Shown: piece after piece, positions 53,592-64,000 of the stretch
How the letters are laid out: each line of letters opens with the position of its first letter
How positions within the stretch are numbered: the first letter of the stretch is position 1
From: Phylloscopus collybita
Lineage: Eukaryota > Chordata > Aves > Passeriformes > Phylloscopidae
Assembly (NCBI GenBank): GCA_027886175.1
Contig: JAJNNQ010000009.1
Span: 26,277,501-26,341,500 of the forward strand
Direction of reading: 5' to 3'
Length of the DNA: 64,000 nucleotides
Made by a program: the position numbers and the translations under genes
Notes under the pieces: model-generated
Told to the model about the DNA's origin: nothing
Database searches by the model: none
The model's input: only the letters and a program-made list of their open reading frames with translations

Positions 53592-53890
53592 GCTTGATGT
53601 TTGAGTCACTTCAGCCCTGGCTAAGAAATAATGCTAAAAACCAGCTTGGTTTTGTTTTGTTTCGGTTTGTTCTGTGTTGCTTAGTAGACTTTTGTGAGAT
53701 AGTTCCAGCAGAGAGATTTTTAAATGGAAAAATGCTCAGCATCACTGCAGTTAAACAAACACTAACTCTTGTTTGTGCAACACAGTGTTAAGCAGAAGTT
53801 GGCTTCGAGTAATTTTTAGTTATGAGTGGCCACAGAACTGCATTTGCAGCTTGGTCGCAAAAGTTAATTTGAGCTGAACAAAGCTAGGCT
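53592..53890. repeat. Unclassified ~300-bp dispersed element, copy 2
   Basis: Direct-orientation relative of 48750-49057, 4.8 kb away, with scattered substitutions and small indels. After the shared block this copy continues CTACCAGTGTCTAGCATTTC. The first copy resumes with a similar ACTAGCGTTTCC only after its CR1 fragment (about 49280), which suggests that the CR1 interrupted copy 1. Confidence 0.85.
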
Positions 53891-55020
53891 GCTACCAGTG
53901 TCTAGCATTTCTGTACAACACTGCAGTGTGAATTTTCCAAAGGATCTTAATTCCCTTCGAGAAAGTTTGAGCTTTTGGTTCTCAGTACTTTTGAAAGAAA
54001 CCAGCCCCACAGTATGTTATTTAATTACACAGTACTTATGTATGGACTAGTATGAGGAAAAATGACCACACATAGGATAAAAAGTTAACTACATGTTAGA
54101 AAGATAAAGATCTCATTAAAAAGAAAAAGGGAGGCAAAACATAATAGGATCTAAAATACTTAGGTAAAGACAGAGAGAGAGTTTATTGGCTTGATCCAAT
54201 AAGGGACTTAAATACCTAAGGGTAAGGTTTATGGAGAATTCAGGTACCTATGTCAAAAAATGTGATCACAGCTCACACAGCTGCTGCCTAACCCAGGAGT
54301 GCCTAAAATCACAAGGCTCTTCCTTGATTGTAATCTGTACCTTTAGAGTGTCTCAGATTTTGCTTTTGTGCACAGTTGGTGTGCAGCAGCTAGAGCAGTT
54401 TCAGCACTTACTCCACATTCAGCCATTTACAGCCCTCGGCTGAAAAGTTCATGGACGCTATTTTGTCAGTGTACTCGGGCTACACCAGGCACAGATTCAC
54501 ATTCTGAAAGTCTTAGTTCCTTGTAGTTGCTTGCTTTTAACATGAGGGATGGAGGGGTGAAATAACCTTTTATTTAACAATCTCTCTGTTAGATTATTGA
54601 TACAAGGATAATTCTTGCACAACATTTCTGTTCCTACAGACAACAGAATTCTTTGCTTCATTGTGGCATGACTTTTAACAGGAACAGGGCAGGATCATCT
54701 TCATTTTCAATAGCCCTGTCTCTTGCTTGATAGGATCACTTTTCTGCCCTATGTTGGTTTGTGTCTTTTTTGTTTAACGGGAAAACACAGCAACAATGGG
54801 TTGCAGTACAGGAGGTGCTTGTTTTCTCATTTCCTTCTGTTATCCTGGATGTGATTTAACAGAATATTGCAAGCCCTGCTCCTCTTTCTTCTTCTTTTTT
54901 TTTTCTTTTTAACAGAATGGTAGTTGGATCCTACAGTTAGGAGGACTCTAAGCTGTGAATTTTAAGCACGCTGTGTTTTCTGTGTTGTGGCCTGACTTAA
55001 GTTTCTGAGGAATTGCAATA

Positions 55021-55099
55021 ATGCTGCTGCATTTCTGGGGTTTGGTAAGTCTGGTAATTATACTTGGAAACCGTGGAACTGCCTATCCTGGAGACAGTA
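55021..55099 (+). CDS. Possible first coding exon of an unidentified secreted or membrane protein (partial)
   Basis: An exon-like unit begins at 54916 after a very strong acceptor (a long T/C tract then TTTTTAACAG). It has about 105 bp of possible 5' UTR, then ATG at 55021. The 26 codons begin MLLHFWGLVSLVIILGNRGT and continue AYPGDS. This is a textbook signal peptide: short n-region, hydrophobic core, small residues near the likely cleavage site. The donor CAGTA|GTAAGT (GT at 55100) leaves phase 1, the usual phase after signal-peptide exons in receptors built of Ig, FN3 or CUB modules. A competing GTAAGT lies at 55045. No following exon was found up to 64000, so the gene would extend right. 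Family unknown. Chance is not excluded. Confidence 0.4.
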
Positions 55100-58000
55100 G
55101 TAAGTGGAGTCACTCACTTCCCTGTTTCTGTGTCCATTGTATTTTTTCTTTTCCCATATGTGATAGGTGGTTGTAGTTTCTAAAGTACAGCTGAATGTTT
55201 CTACATGTGCAAGGCAACAAACTTAAAAATGTGATCAAGAAGGTCTTATTTTAAGTTATTCCACTTTTTAGAAGTAACTTAACTCCAGATATGACATGAA
55301 TTATATTTCTTTCCTTCAGGAAGAGAAAACTTGGAAATCTTGATCAGATTCTTTCCTTCAGCCATTGTTGCTTGGTAGGAGAGATGCATGTATTCTACAG
55401 ATCTATAAAATAGCTAAATATTCACTGGAAAATGTGCTCCTAGTAATATAAATTGTAATTATTCAAAGAGCAACACACTTACAAGTGTGAAGTACTAAAT
55501 TTAAAGAGATGAAGTGCAGGAGCTCTTAGTGCAGAACTGTAACTGAATAACGAACAAAAACTGAAATAAGAGCAGAGGAAGTACTAAAAAGACTTCAATT
55601 AAAGAAGGCACTTTTTAAAATAAAAATTGCTCACTAAGGAAGTGTGCAAAAAGCAAATAAATCATCATTTTTAATGTTTATCAGTATGTTTTCCTTCAGC
55701 TGAAAGTTGTTGGCTAACAGTTATGTTGAATATCTTTGAAATTTTTTCTGAGTTTTTATGTATTCACTCTACAGAAAAAAATACAAGCTGACTGTTTTAA
55801 AAATAATGTATAGCAAAAGCAAAGGTAATGATTTTGGACCTGTGTTCTATATTCTAACTTGGTATTTAAAAAATTATTTATGTTGGTAACTGTTTATATA
55901 TTCTCTAATATTTTCTAATATATTTCCTGATAATATATATATATTCTCTAATATATTCCTTGCTATCAAGCTGGATGTTTTGCATCTCTTTATGATGGTC
56001 CTCTGAGATAAATAATATTGAGATACATTTGGTGTTGAATATAGTTTACCAAATAGGAGCAGTCTCTTAATTCTTAATACAAGTTAAAAAAAAGGGGGGG
56101 AAAATTACAGTTACTGCATCATTTTTGCATTAAAAGTATGCCCGTGTTGTGTAATCAAATCTTCAACCAAAGTAGAAGGAAGGAAAAAAGCTTATTATGC
56201 TTAATTAATATCTAGCCTCTTGGAAAAAACCTTTCCTTTCTGGTTGGTCACTAATAAATGCAGAATTAAATTCAGAATTCTAGTCAATTAAAATACATTT
56301 TAAGAAACGCATGTAGAAATCAGAAAATACTAGGCAGCCTACTTCTAGCGGTAATTGGAGGGAAAACCCCCTTATTTGTTATTACTGGATTGGACTGCTG
56401 CTAGTATTAGATAAATTGCTGAGTCTATATAGATCTAGATAATGATAAAATCATTAGCAATCTTTTAAAATTCTGAAGGGGTTTTTAAAGTTACAAAATT
56501 TGTCTTCACTTACTCTTTTTAGGTTAGCTCTTTGGGATCAGAGGAGCAGCTCCTCCTTGTGTTGTAAGTATTTCTCATTCATAGAGTTCCATAGAGTTTT
56601 TGCATGTATATCCACTTTTTCCTTGTCTAATGGGTGTCCTTTCTTCAGAGGTTTTAGAGCACTGGACAAATATTTTGTATCAAAGAGAACAGGAAATACA
56701 TGAGTTTTCTTCAAAACTCTATGACTAGAACTCTTTATTAAAGGTAGTGTTACGTGAAGAACATGACCTGAACAAAATGCAGTTACTTTATTCACAGTGG
56801 CAGAAGACATCTAATTAAATCACCTTATTGGTAACACTTTACCATTTAGCAGCAAAATGAATGTTACTGTTTATTCTGATGGTTCAATATTCTTTTTCTA
56901 CTTTGGCTTGTACCTACTACTGTAACTTATGGAGTATTTGCTTCTTGGTAGCATCACCCAGCAGCACATCGTGTGCTGTAGGCTGACATATCACAGCCGC
57001 ACCTTTTCGACCTCTCCTACAAATGTGCTACAGGAAATGTGGACCTTTATTTTACTTCTGCCAGAGATACCAGATGACAGGGTTCAGTTGGGAGACCATT
57101 AGTCTCCATTAGACCAATGTTTTTCAATATAGCATGGGATCATACAGGAGAGAAATGAGCACTCAAATTCATTTCAGCATGATGGTGTAAAGAACATTGT
57201 GTTGCAGTCTTTCTCCCACCTATATTTCTCCTTCGCCATGTTTTTACAAGAAGATGAGTATCTGGTCTTTGGCTGTTGTTCACAAATACTCAATGTAGAG
57301 ACAAAAGAAGACCTCATTTATTTTTTTTTCCATTCCTGAAAATGTACTGCAACTCTTTTTTTTTTTTTTTTTTAAACTCAAACATATATTGAACATAAGT
57401 TGTCCATGCAGTTGTAACAAGCTTCAGTCATACTGAGTCTCAGCTGACAACACTTACAGGAGGATCGGTGGTAAGTAGCCCATCCCTAAGGGGCTGAAGC
57501 TAAACCCATCCTAAAAGGATTCTATGTGATGTGTTCTGTCCTTGTCATACTATATATAGCCATTACATTTTAAGGATCTTTTTTAATGTTTGCATCCCTC
57601 AATTTCTGATTGTCCAGGAAGGGTTTCCCAAGGGCTGAAAGACTGTGGTAAGCCCATGCATATGAGAGTATTTTTAAAATCACATAATATATTTTATTTA
57701 TCTTCATATTTCTATTTCTAGTAAAAAAAAAAAATCACATTTTTTGAGGTGAACAGCTTATTCTGCTGTTTTTCATGGGTTTGCTGATGTGCTGGATCTG
57801 TTACATGTTTGTGTTTGGCTATGCTGGTGTTGGTAGAGCACCAGAGAGCCCTGCCTTACTCCCAGTTCACGCTTGCCCTTCACTGGAGAGCTGCAAACCT
57901 GACAATCTGTTGCTGTCATTTTTCTTTGTGACAGACTATAGAGCCTGCTTTTTACAAAGTACTTGGTTTATGTCCTGGGCCTCTCAGCTGGGGAGATTTG

Positions 58001-58189
58001 ATGTATGGCTCACTCTGTCAAGTTTCCTGGTTCCTGTAATATTTCATCCTCCTGCTGGTACTGCTTTAATACCTCAATTCCTGGCCATAAATTTAAGCCA
58101 AAAGTTAACTATGTAGCCTAGATATAAATTTATATTATTAATTGTAGAAATAGAAGCTGCAACATGTTTTTCTTTATTGTTTTTAAACA

Positions 58190-58326
58190 CTGGAATTGAC
58201 TGTTGAGGGAGGCAGTGAAATCACCATCCATGGAAGTGTTCAACTAACGACTGGATGTGGCGCTTAGTGCTGTGATATCGTTGGTCTATATCAGAGGTTT
58301 TGTCCAACCTGGCTGATTCTGTGATT
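58190..58326 (+). mobile_element. CR1 LINE 3'-terminal fragment
   Basis: A short 3' end: GGAGGCAGTGAAATCACCAT, CATGGAAGTGTTCAACTAAC, then TTGTCCAACCTGGCTGATTC and TGTGATTC. Only about 135 bp remain. Confidence 0.85.
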
Positions 58327-61300
58327 CATTAAAAAAAAATGTTCTCAGAGGTTCTTTTTCTTGGTACCTGGGTCACCTTAGTAAAAATAGTTAGCGGAAA
58401 ACTCTGGTGTTTACAGGACTAATTCTTGGGGGTAACAGTCTCCTAGAATTTTTGAGTTCTGCAACACCATTACCAAAATAATAGGTCAGTAGCTGATTTC
58501 AGGCTTAAAAGCAGGTTATAATGATTGTAGGGCTGAGTCACGTCTTAGACATAGTGGCTAAGTAAACTGTTCTGGTAAAGTAAACAGTAATATATCAGAA
58601 TGAAAGGTTTCTGAATAAGCTCTTTGACAATAAATTACAGCATAGCAGAGCTTGCTTGTCAAGAATGAGAAGGAAAGGAGGCGTCAGCCTTAGTCTTTTT
58701 TATCCAGATGTCTTTCTCATTGTAAAAGATTTGCGTTTTAAGAGACATACCAGGTATTTGTAGAGGGAAGTTTGGGTAGAAAAAGTAGTTATTGGGAAAG
58801 AAGAAGCGAAGTGCAAGGTATATTTTTCAAAGACCTCCTACATGCATATTTACATAATGGGACTGAGTATATTTACACTAATGGGACTGAGCAGTACCCC
58901 TTTTCCTTGAAATCACCTCTTTGCCAATGGTGTAAAGTTGGCAAATCATGGATGTAGCTGCTTTCCTCCTTTCTGGCACCACTTAAAGAGAAATACAGTG
59001 TCGCAGTCGATATGTGGCAGTCAGCATGGACACTGCACTTAGGGTGCTTCACCAAAATCATCAGAAGGCTTCAAGCAGCAGCACCTTGTTATTCAAAAAG
59101 TCTCCCATACCTTTTCTCTGTATCTCCCAAGAGCAGCTCCACACAGCTCTGGCTCTGTCTCTCTTTCTTCTTCAGTTCTGGCTCACTCCTTCCTGTCCCT
59201 ATCACAGCTGCCTAACCCTGTCTGTCCTACACACAGCATCTTACCTTTTCTGTCCCTTGCACGACCTCCTGTCCCTAGCTCTTGTCAACATAGCAAGCAG
59301 ACTCCAACTGACTCCTTACCAGCTAACTCACTCTTTATCATGCCCATGGCAGTGAGGGCAAGGCTGTTTCCACTCTGGGATAATTAACACAGCTGTAACA
59401 TATCCTTGCTGCCTTCAGCAGCATCTCCTTTTGTCTCCCCACAATATAGGTCGTGTTCAGGTTGTAGCATAGCTCAGCTTTCCCTGTGTCCACAGCCTTT
59501 TTGGGAGCACAGTGTTAAATATAAGCAACCTCTGATCCCTCCTTTCCTGACCCAAACAGAAGCACATGAGTGATAATAGGCATCAGTAAATCTAAAACAA
59601 GTCTTCAGTCTTAGTACAGCTTCATTTTGCAACGATGACCTCCTTTCTGTAGATCTCAATAGAAAGACATAACACCTTTATCAATTCTTACTGCAAATAA
59701 CAGTTTCTCCATGGAATGATTATATTAAGAAATGTCACTTTGAAATTATAATTTTAAGGTGATTTACATAAGAAATAACAATGCCTATAGTTAGATTGTT
59801 GTTTTGAAGTAAGGACTTGTATAACATTCTTGTCTTAGAAGTTTGAGTTACTAGATTTTTTTTTTTTCTAATTTTAGTTTTCAGAATACTGGGCTCCACT
59901 ATTGCTTCTACTGCATATCTTATTCCTACAATTCTCATGTTATTATTCTATTAAAATAAAATACATACACCAAAATATATATATATATGTACCTGTGAAC
60001 AAAGTAGTAAATATTTTTTTTAAAAATTGCATTTCCATTAGTTTTTTAAAGCATTTTCTGGAAAAAAAAGAGGTCTTGAATGAAGAGGGTAGTAAGTGCT
60101 TTAAATCTTAAAAAAAAAAAAAAGTATTACTACTTTTGCCCCTGTTTGTACTTCTGTTGTAAAAGTGGTGCCGTGTGCTTTCCTGCATTCCAGAAATTTC
60201 TTACGAGTCAACAGCTTGGTTGATTGATTCTTAATTTGAATTGTGTACCAGAAGGGATGTTCACTTAAAAATTGCTTGCTGCACTTTTAGATCAGGAGGA
60301 GGACATGCAGGTGGAGCTGCTGGTTGCAGTGAGCTGGTTGGGTTTGTCCTGCAGCCAAGGGCATGTGCTGCCCATCACAGGCTTGAAGGTTGGGCTGGAT
60401 GTGCAGCATGGGGCTGGTGGAGCTGCTCTGCTTCCCTTCTGTGGGGTTCACTGCCCCTTGGTGTACAGTGGTCTTCTGGTCAGGATCACTGCTGCATTTT
60501 AGAGGTTGTAGAAAAGGAAAGGATCTTCTGAACTTTATAAAGTGCGTGAGCTTCCCTCCAAAGCAGCCAGGGGTACTGTCATTAGTAATACCTGTGCCCA
60601 CCTGTATTCCTGCTTTAAATACTTTGAGAAGACACTGCTCTTTCTCCTGCAGTGGAGATACCATCTTGTAGTTCCACTGCTTGGCTCCTGGAGCTAGGAT
60701 CAGGCCTTAACCAAAAAAGTCTCTGAAGATGCTCAAGGGCGCTTAAAAACTGCAAAGCAAAATCATGATGATCATTAAAAATTCCAGTGTTATCATGGAA
60801 GTTGTTAGATAGTGCTGAATAAGGTTAAGAAGTTCTTTTTCTAAGTCAGCATCCAATTTCTGTTTTTCTTTCCTTGCAGATAGAACAAAAGCTGTTTTTT
60901 AATTTTTTGCCCACTTAGTCAAGTTACAGACAGACAAACAAATACACATCTTGAATTATTAAAAATTTGGAAATATTTTTATTTCTTTAGGAACAGCTGA
61001 CAGAATATGCTTTATTTCATGTAAATTCAACTCTCAGTGTTTTCTGTTTTAGGCTGGTAACATCCGGGAATTTTAGAAGGATTTGATGTGCTTGTTGTGC
61101 TTTACAATTCTCTGGCCAGAATGTGTTTCTCATGATGAAGAAGAAAATTCACATATCTCCAGGCAGATGTTTTCCTGCAGGCTTGGCCCTTAGAAGAAAG
61201 GAATTTTGAATTCCTGCTTAACTTGCTAAATGTGCTGAGTTGGAGATATATTTATTCAGCATTTAATAAACTAGTTGGGAACAATGTTTCAGATGAGATG

Positions 61301-62109
61301 GAGAAAAAAATCACAGTTTGAAATGATGTTTAGTTTTCTCCCTAGAAAATTGGCAGTTAACAATTACATTATTTGTCAAAAAATCTTTCAAGCAAGAAAC
61401 TAAAGTCAGCTCTATTTGCACAGAACTAATGGTCTAACATTGTAAGCAATTTTTAATTACTTCTGTCGTACATAATGCATCCCAAAAGCAACATATATTT
61501 GAATGCAAAAGAACTGCACTTTCAGGAAAGTGAAAATAAAAGACAAAAATAGAGATTTCTGCCAACCTTTCAAGTAATTATTTAGTATGAAAAGTTTGTA
61601 AAGCTTTAAAAACTGAATTTTGCATTGAGGTTTTCAGTGGAACACTACAGTTATTGAACACAGCAAAAAGAATAAACAAATTTTTAGTAACAGGGAGCAA
61701 CAGATTATTTTTAAACTATTTTCATTCCATTACGCGTAACTGCTTCAGTTAGGTAGGAATTTTACTAAATAATTGCAATTTTATATTTACTTTATTTTGG
61801 TTTGGCATTAGATTTTGAATTTCATGAGTCCCACAGGACAGATCCTGTTCTTGATCTGCATAATCCTCATGGAAGGCATCTGAGTTCTGAGCCACCAAAG
61901 CTTTGATCATATTAGAGATGGTGGATATTTCAGCTGTTGGGCAAGAATGTGGACTTGCTTATGCTCACACAGAGAACTATTCCTGCACTTGTACATGCTT
62001 TTAGGCAACTGACTGCTGGCCTGACATGCTCTGGCTCTTGAGGAATGGAGTGCACTCAGTGCTGGTAGCTCCGTGAGCAGCTGCAGTGCCAGCTCCAGGT
62101 TGAGCTCTG

Positions 62110-62330
62110 GTGGTGAGAGCCCCACACAAGGCAGTGAACTGGAACCAACCTTTGCACAACAAAGGGCACAGGGACCTGTGGTGCCAGCCAGGGGACCAGA
62201 CACTCAGAGATACTGCAGGAGCTGAGGATGCCCAGATCTTCCTGTGCTTTGACTGTGAGGGTAATAAACCCCCAGGTTTTTCTTTGTTCTTGGCAGCACA
62301 TGGTCAGGCTGTTATTCTGTTATTGCATCA
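62110..62330. other. Possible degraded LTR-like sequence
   Basis: A GC-richer block holding an AATAAA (about 62262) followed by CCCCCAGGTTTTTCTTTGTTC and GGCAGCACATGG. The layout resembles an R-U5 boundary, but I find no TATA box, terminal repeats or target duplication. A weak call only. Confidence 0.2.
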
Positions 62331-63436
62331 TGATTAAAATATTTGAGGGATCCAGAGGTCTGAGACTCTGCTATGGAAAACCTGGAGTTGAGCCAGTAGG
62401 GAAACCTGGTCTGACTGTGTGAGGGTGGCATGTGTAGCTGCAAAGAGACCTCAGTTCTGGCTTGGGTGGCACCAGAGTAACTGGTGGAGTGGCTTCTGAA
62501 TGGTCAGACAGGAAAGTTTCCTTAACACGTCCTTTGGTGGCCTCCAGTCGTGTTGTGTCAGAGCAGAATGGGTCACGGTGCAGTAAAGTCCATGTGTGCG
62601 CCACACACTGTTTTGTGCCTTTTGCTGTTGTCTCAACCACTGTGCTGTTGTCTAAACTACTGTATCTGCACAAGTGCTAGGGCAGTGAAATGCCTGGTAT
62701 AGCCACAAACTACCAGTTCATTTTGCACTAGAAAAATTTCCACAGAGGTCCATCTTTAGATGTAGATAAAGGAAGCAGATACCCATGGCTACTTAGAGCA
62801 GTCACTTTCTCTTCCACCTGTGCCAGAGCTGCAGCACAGTGTACAGCTTGTGGTACCTTCTTTTTGCTGCTTTGCTGATGTTGAGGGAGGAAAGTGTTGG
62901 AAATCACAGAATGGCAGTTTCTGCAGAGTTGTCAGTGGCTCTTCCTAGCCATTGATTTGATGCTCTCCTCCTTTTCCTCCTACTTTATGTGTCATGCAGC
63001 CACAGAAGTAATACTTGTTTTCTAAGAATTTTCTCTGACTTTCTAGGTGCAGCTTCTTTCATCACCCACCCTCTCCCCCTTTTGTATCACAAGCCCTTTC
63101 TGGTTTCTGGAACCTCAGACAGTGTAGAAGTGTTATGAAGGATGTTTTTTAGGGAAAAAAATGTTTGCAGGAGTAATAGTAGGAAGTGCTTGTGTAGGAG
63201 TGTGGTGGGAATTTAAATTTGCTTTGACAAACTAGTTGTTGACAGCGAATGATGTTTTGAGTGACCTTTTATACAGCAGAAGTGGAGTTGTGCTGGTGGT
63301 TTTGTAATGGTGGACATTTCCAAATATTCCACCATTATGTGTACAACTTCAAGGTGACACCACTGCCAAGAATTAACAGAACAAGAGACAATGAGCACAA
63401 ACTGAAATAAAAAGTAGGAGTAATATTTTTAACCAT

Positions 63437-63615
63437 GAGTATGGTCAAGCTCCGGAACAGGTTGCCCAGAGAGCTTGTGGAGTTTTAATTATTGGAAATT
63501 CTAAAAACTTGAGTGGATATAGCCTGAAGAACTTGCTCTAGTTCAGTCTCCTTTGATAAGAAGGTGGACCAAAGACCTCCAGCAGTCAAATCTCAACCAA
63601 ACTCTTATTCTGTTG
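63437..63615 (+). mobile_element. Degenerate CR1 3' fragment
   Basis: CTCCGGAACAGGTTGCCCAG, AGAGCTTGTGGAGT, and later TAGCCTGAAGAACTTGCTCT follow the order of the CR1 3' region. The canonical CCAACC…ATTCTATG end is replaced or lost. Confidence 0.6.
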
Positions 63616-64000
63616 TAGGAAAAGCATGGAATAATCCTTTTTAAAGTGAAGGTAATTGCCTGTTGTTCTGACTTTCTGCAATTTGTGGTTCACACACTTC
63701 TTAATACATTTTATTGTCATTTTGGAACCTTTAATTATTACACAAGATGTAAGTGTAAATTACATGCAAAAAGCCAGACACCAAAATCTCCAGTTTTACA
63801 GTCGCTAGTCAGAGACATTATAAACAATAAAGAAACAGATTTTGGTTTCTTTGAAGTCTGCAGTTAAAACTTCCACTGGCTTAATGGGACAAGGAACTTT
63901 ATTTATCACATTTTATATCTAACAGAAAACAGAAATGAAAGCAAGATGAATATGTTAGTTATATATTTATAACTACATAACTATCTGTAATATATTTAAA

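Larger units (their letters stand above)
46300..54915. other. AT-rich stretch upstream of LONRF1
   Basis: No recognisable coding exon. Contents are two copies of an unclassified ~300-bp element and CR1 pieces (listed separately), a GTTTT run near 46399-46420 and a GAT microsatellite at 50401-50418. Small open frames here lack domain or splice support. Confidence 0.6.
55100..64000. other. Stretch without an identified gene; possible intron of the 55021 exon
   Basis: Mostly AT-rich. It contains a TA-rich tract (55930-55950), a poly(T) run (57354-57373), two CR1 3' fragments and, at 60240-60700 and 61980-62700, islands of higher GC without a convincing gene. No conserved domain was seen in any of the open frames. 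Confidence 0.5.

Noticed and set aside
57775..58116. 113-codon open frame with hydrophobic segments
   Set aside because: No domain, no splice or conservation support; its leading hydrophobic stretch is composition-driven.
60241..60671. Overlapping open frames in a GC-richer patch
   Set aside because: Frames overlap on both strands with no recognisable product and no exon structure.

Overview
The window is nuclear DNA from a bird, probably a neoavian. The evidence is intron-rich vertebrate genes, CpG-island promoters, several CR1 LINE fragments with the avian 3' end (…TTCCAACCTxxATGATTCT), and a solo LTR of a type common in neoavian genomes. Three genes are identified with confidence: PPAT (first exon only), PAICS (complete) and LONRF1 (complete).

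Layout. At 516-2332 (+) there is a phase-consistent chain of three exons ending in a stop; it looks like the 3' end of an unidentified gene. From about 8.9 to 10.8 kb a CpG island holds the divergent PPAT/PAICS promoter. PPAT exon 1 (9654-9527, -) encodes the propeptide and the catalytic cysteine. PAICS (10233-19343, +) has nine coding exons and encodes 426 residues, both catalytic domains intact. Its introns hold a minus-strand LTR-like fragment (~12.95-13.2 kb) and a solo ERVL-like LTR (16379-16974) that ends 29 bp before exon 6. From 19.3 to 28.4 kb lie PAICS 3' UTR, intergenic DNA and a CR1 copy. LONRF1 (45516-29487, -) has twelve coding exons and encodes 728 residues with two RING fingers, a TPR-like segment and a C-terminal LON-N domain. 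It converges on PAICS; its CpG-island promoter spans about 44.5-46.3 kb. From 46.3 to 64 kb the DNA is mostly AT-rich and intergenic or intronic. It holds CR1 pieces, a ~300-bp element present twice (48750-49057 and 53592-53890), and a possible signal-peptide-coding exon (55021-55099, +).

Biology. PPAT makes the committed step of de novo purine synthesis and PAICS makes steps 6 and 7, so one shared promoter can co-regulate them. LONRF1 is a RING-type protein of presumed ubiquitin-ligase function, unrelated to purine synthesis. In mammals PAICS is followed by SRP72 and LONRF1 lies on another chromosome, so the PAICS-LONRF1 adjacency is a notable local gene order. I found no CRISPR, operon, tRNA or rRNA, and no obviously new enzymatic system. 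The best leads are the two unidentified exon sets, the LTR beside PAICS exon 6, and the repeated ~300-bp element.
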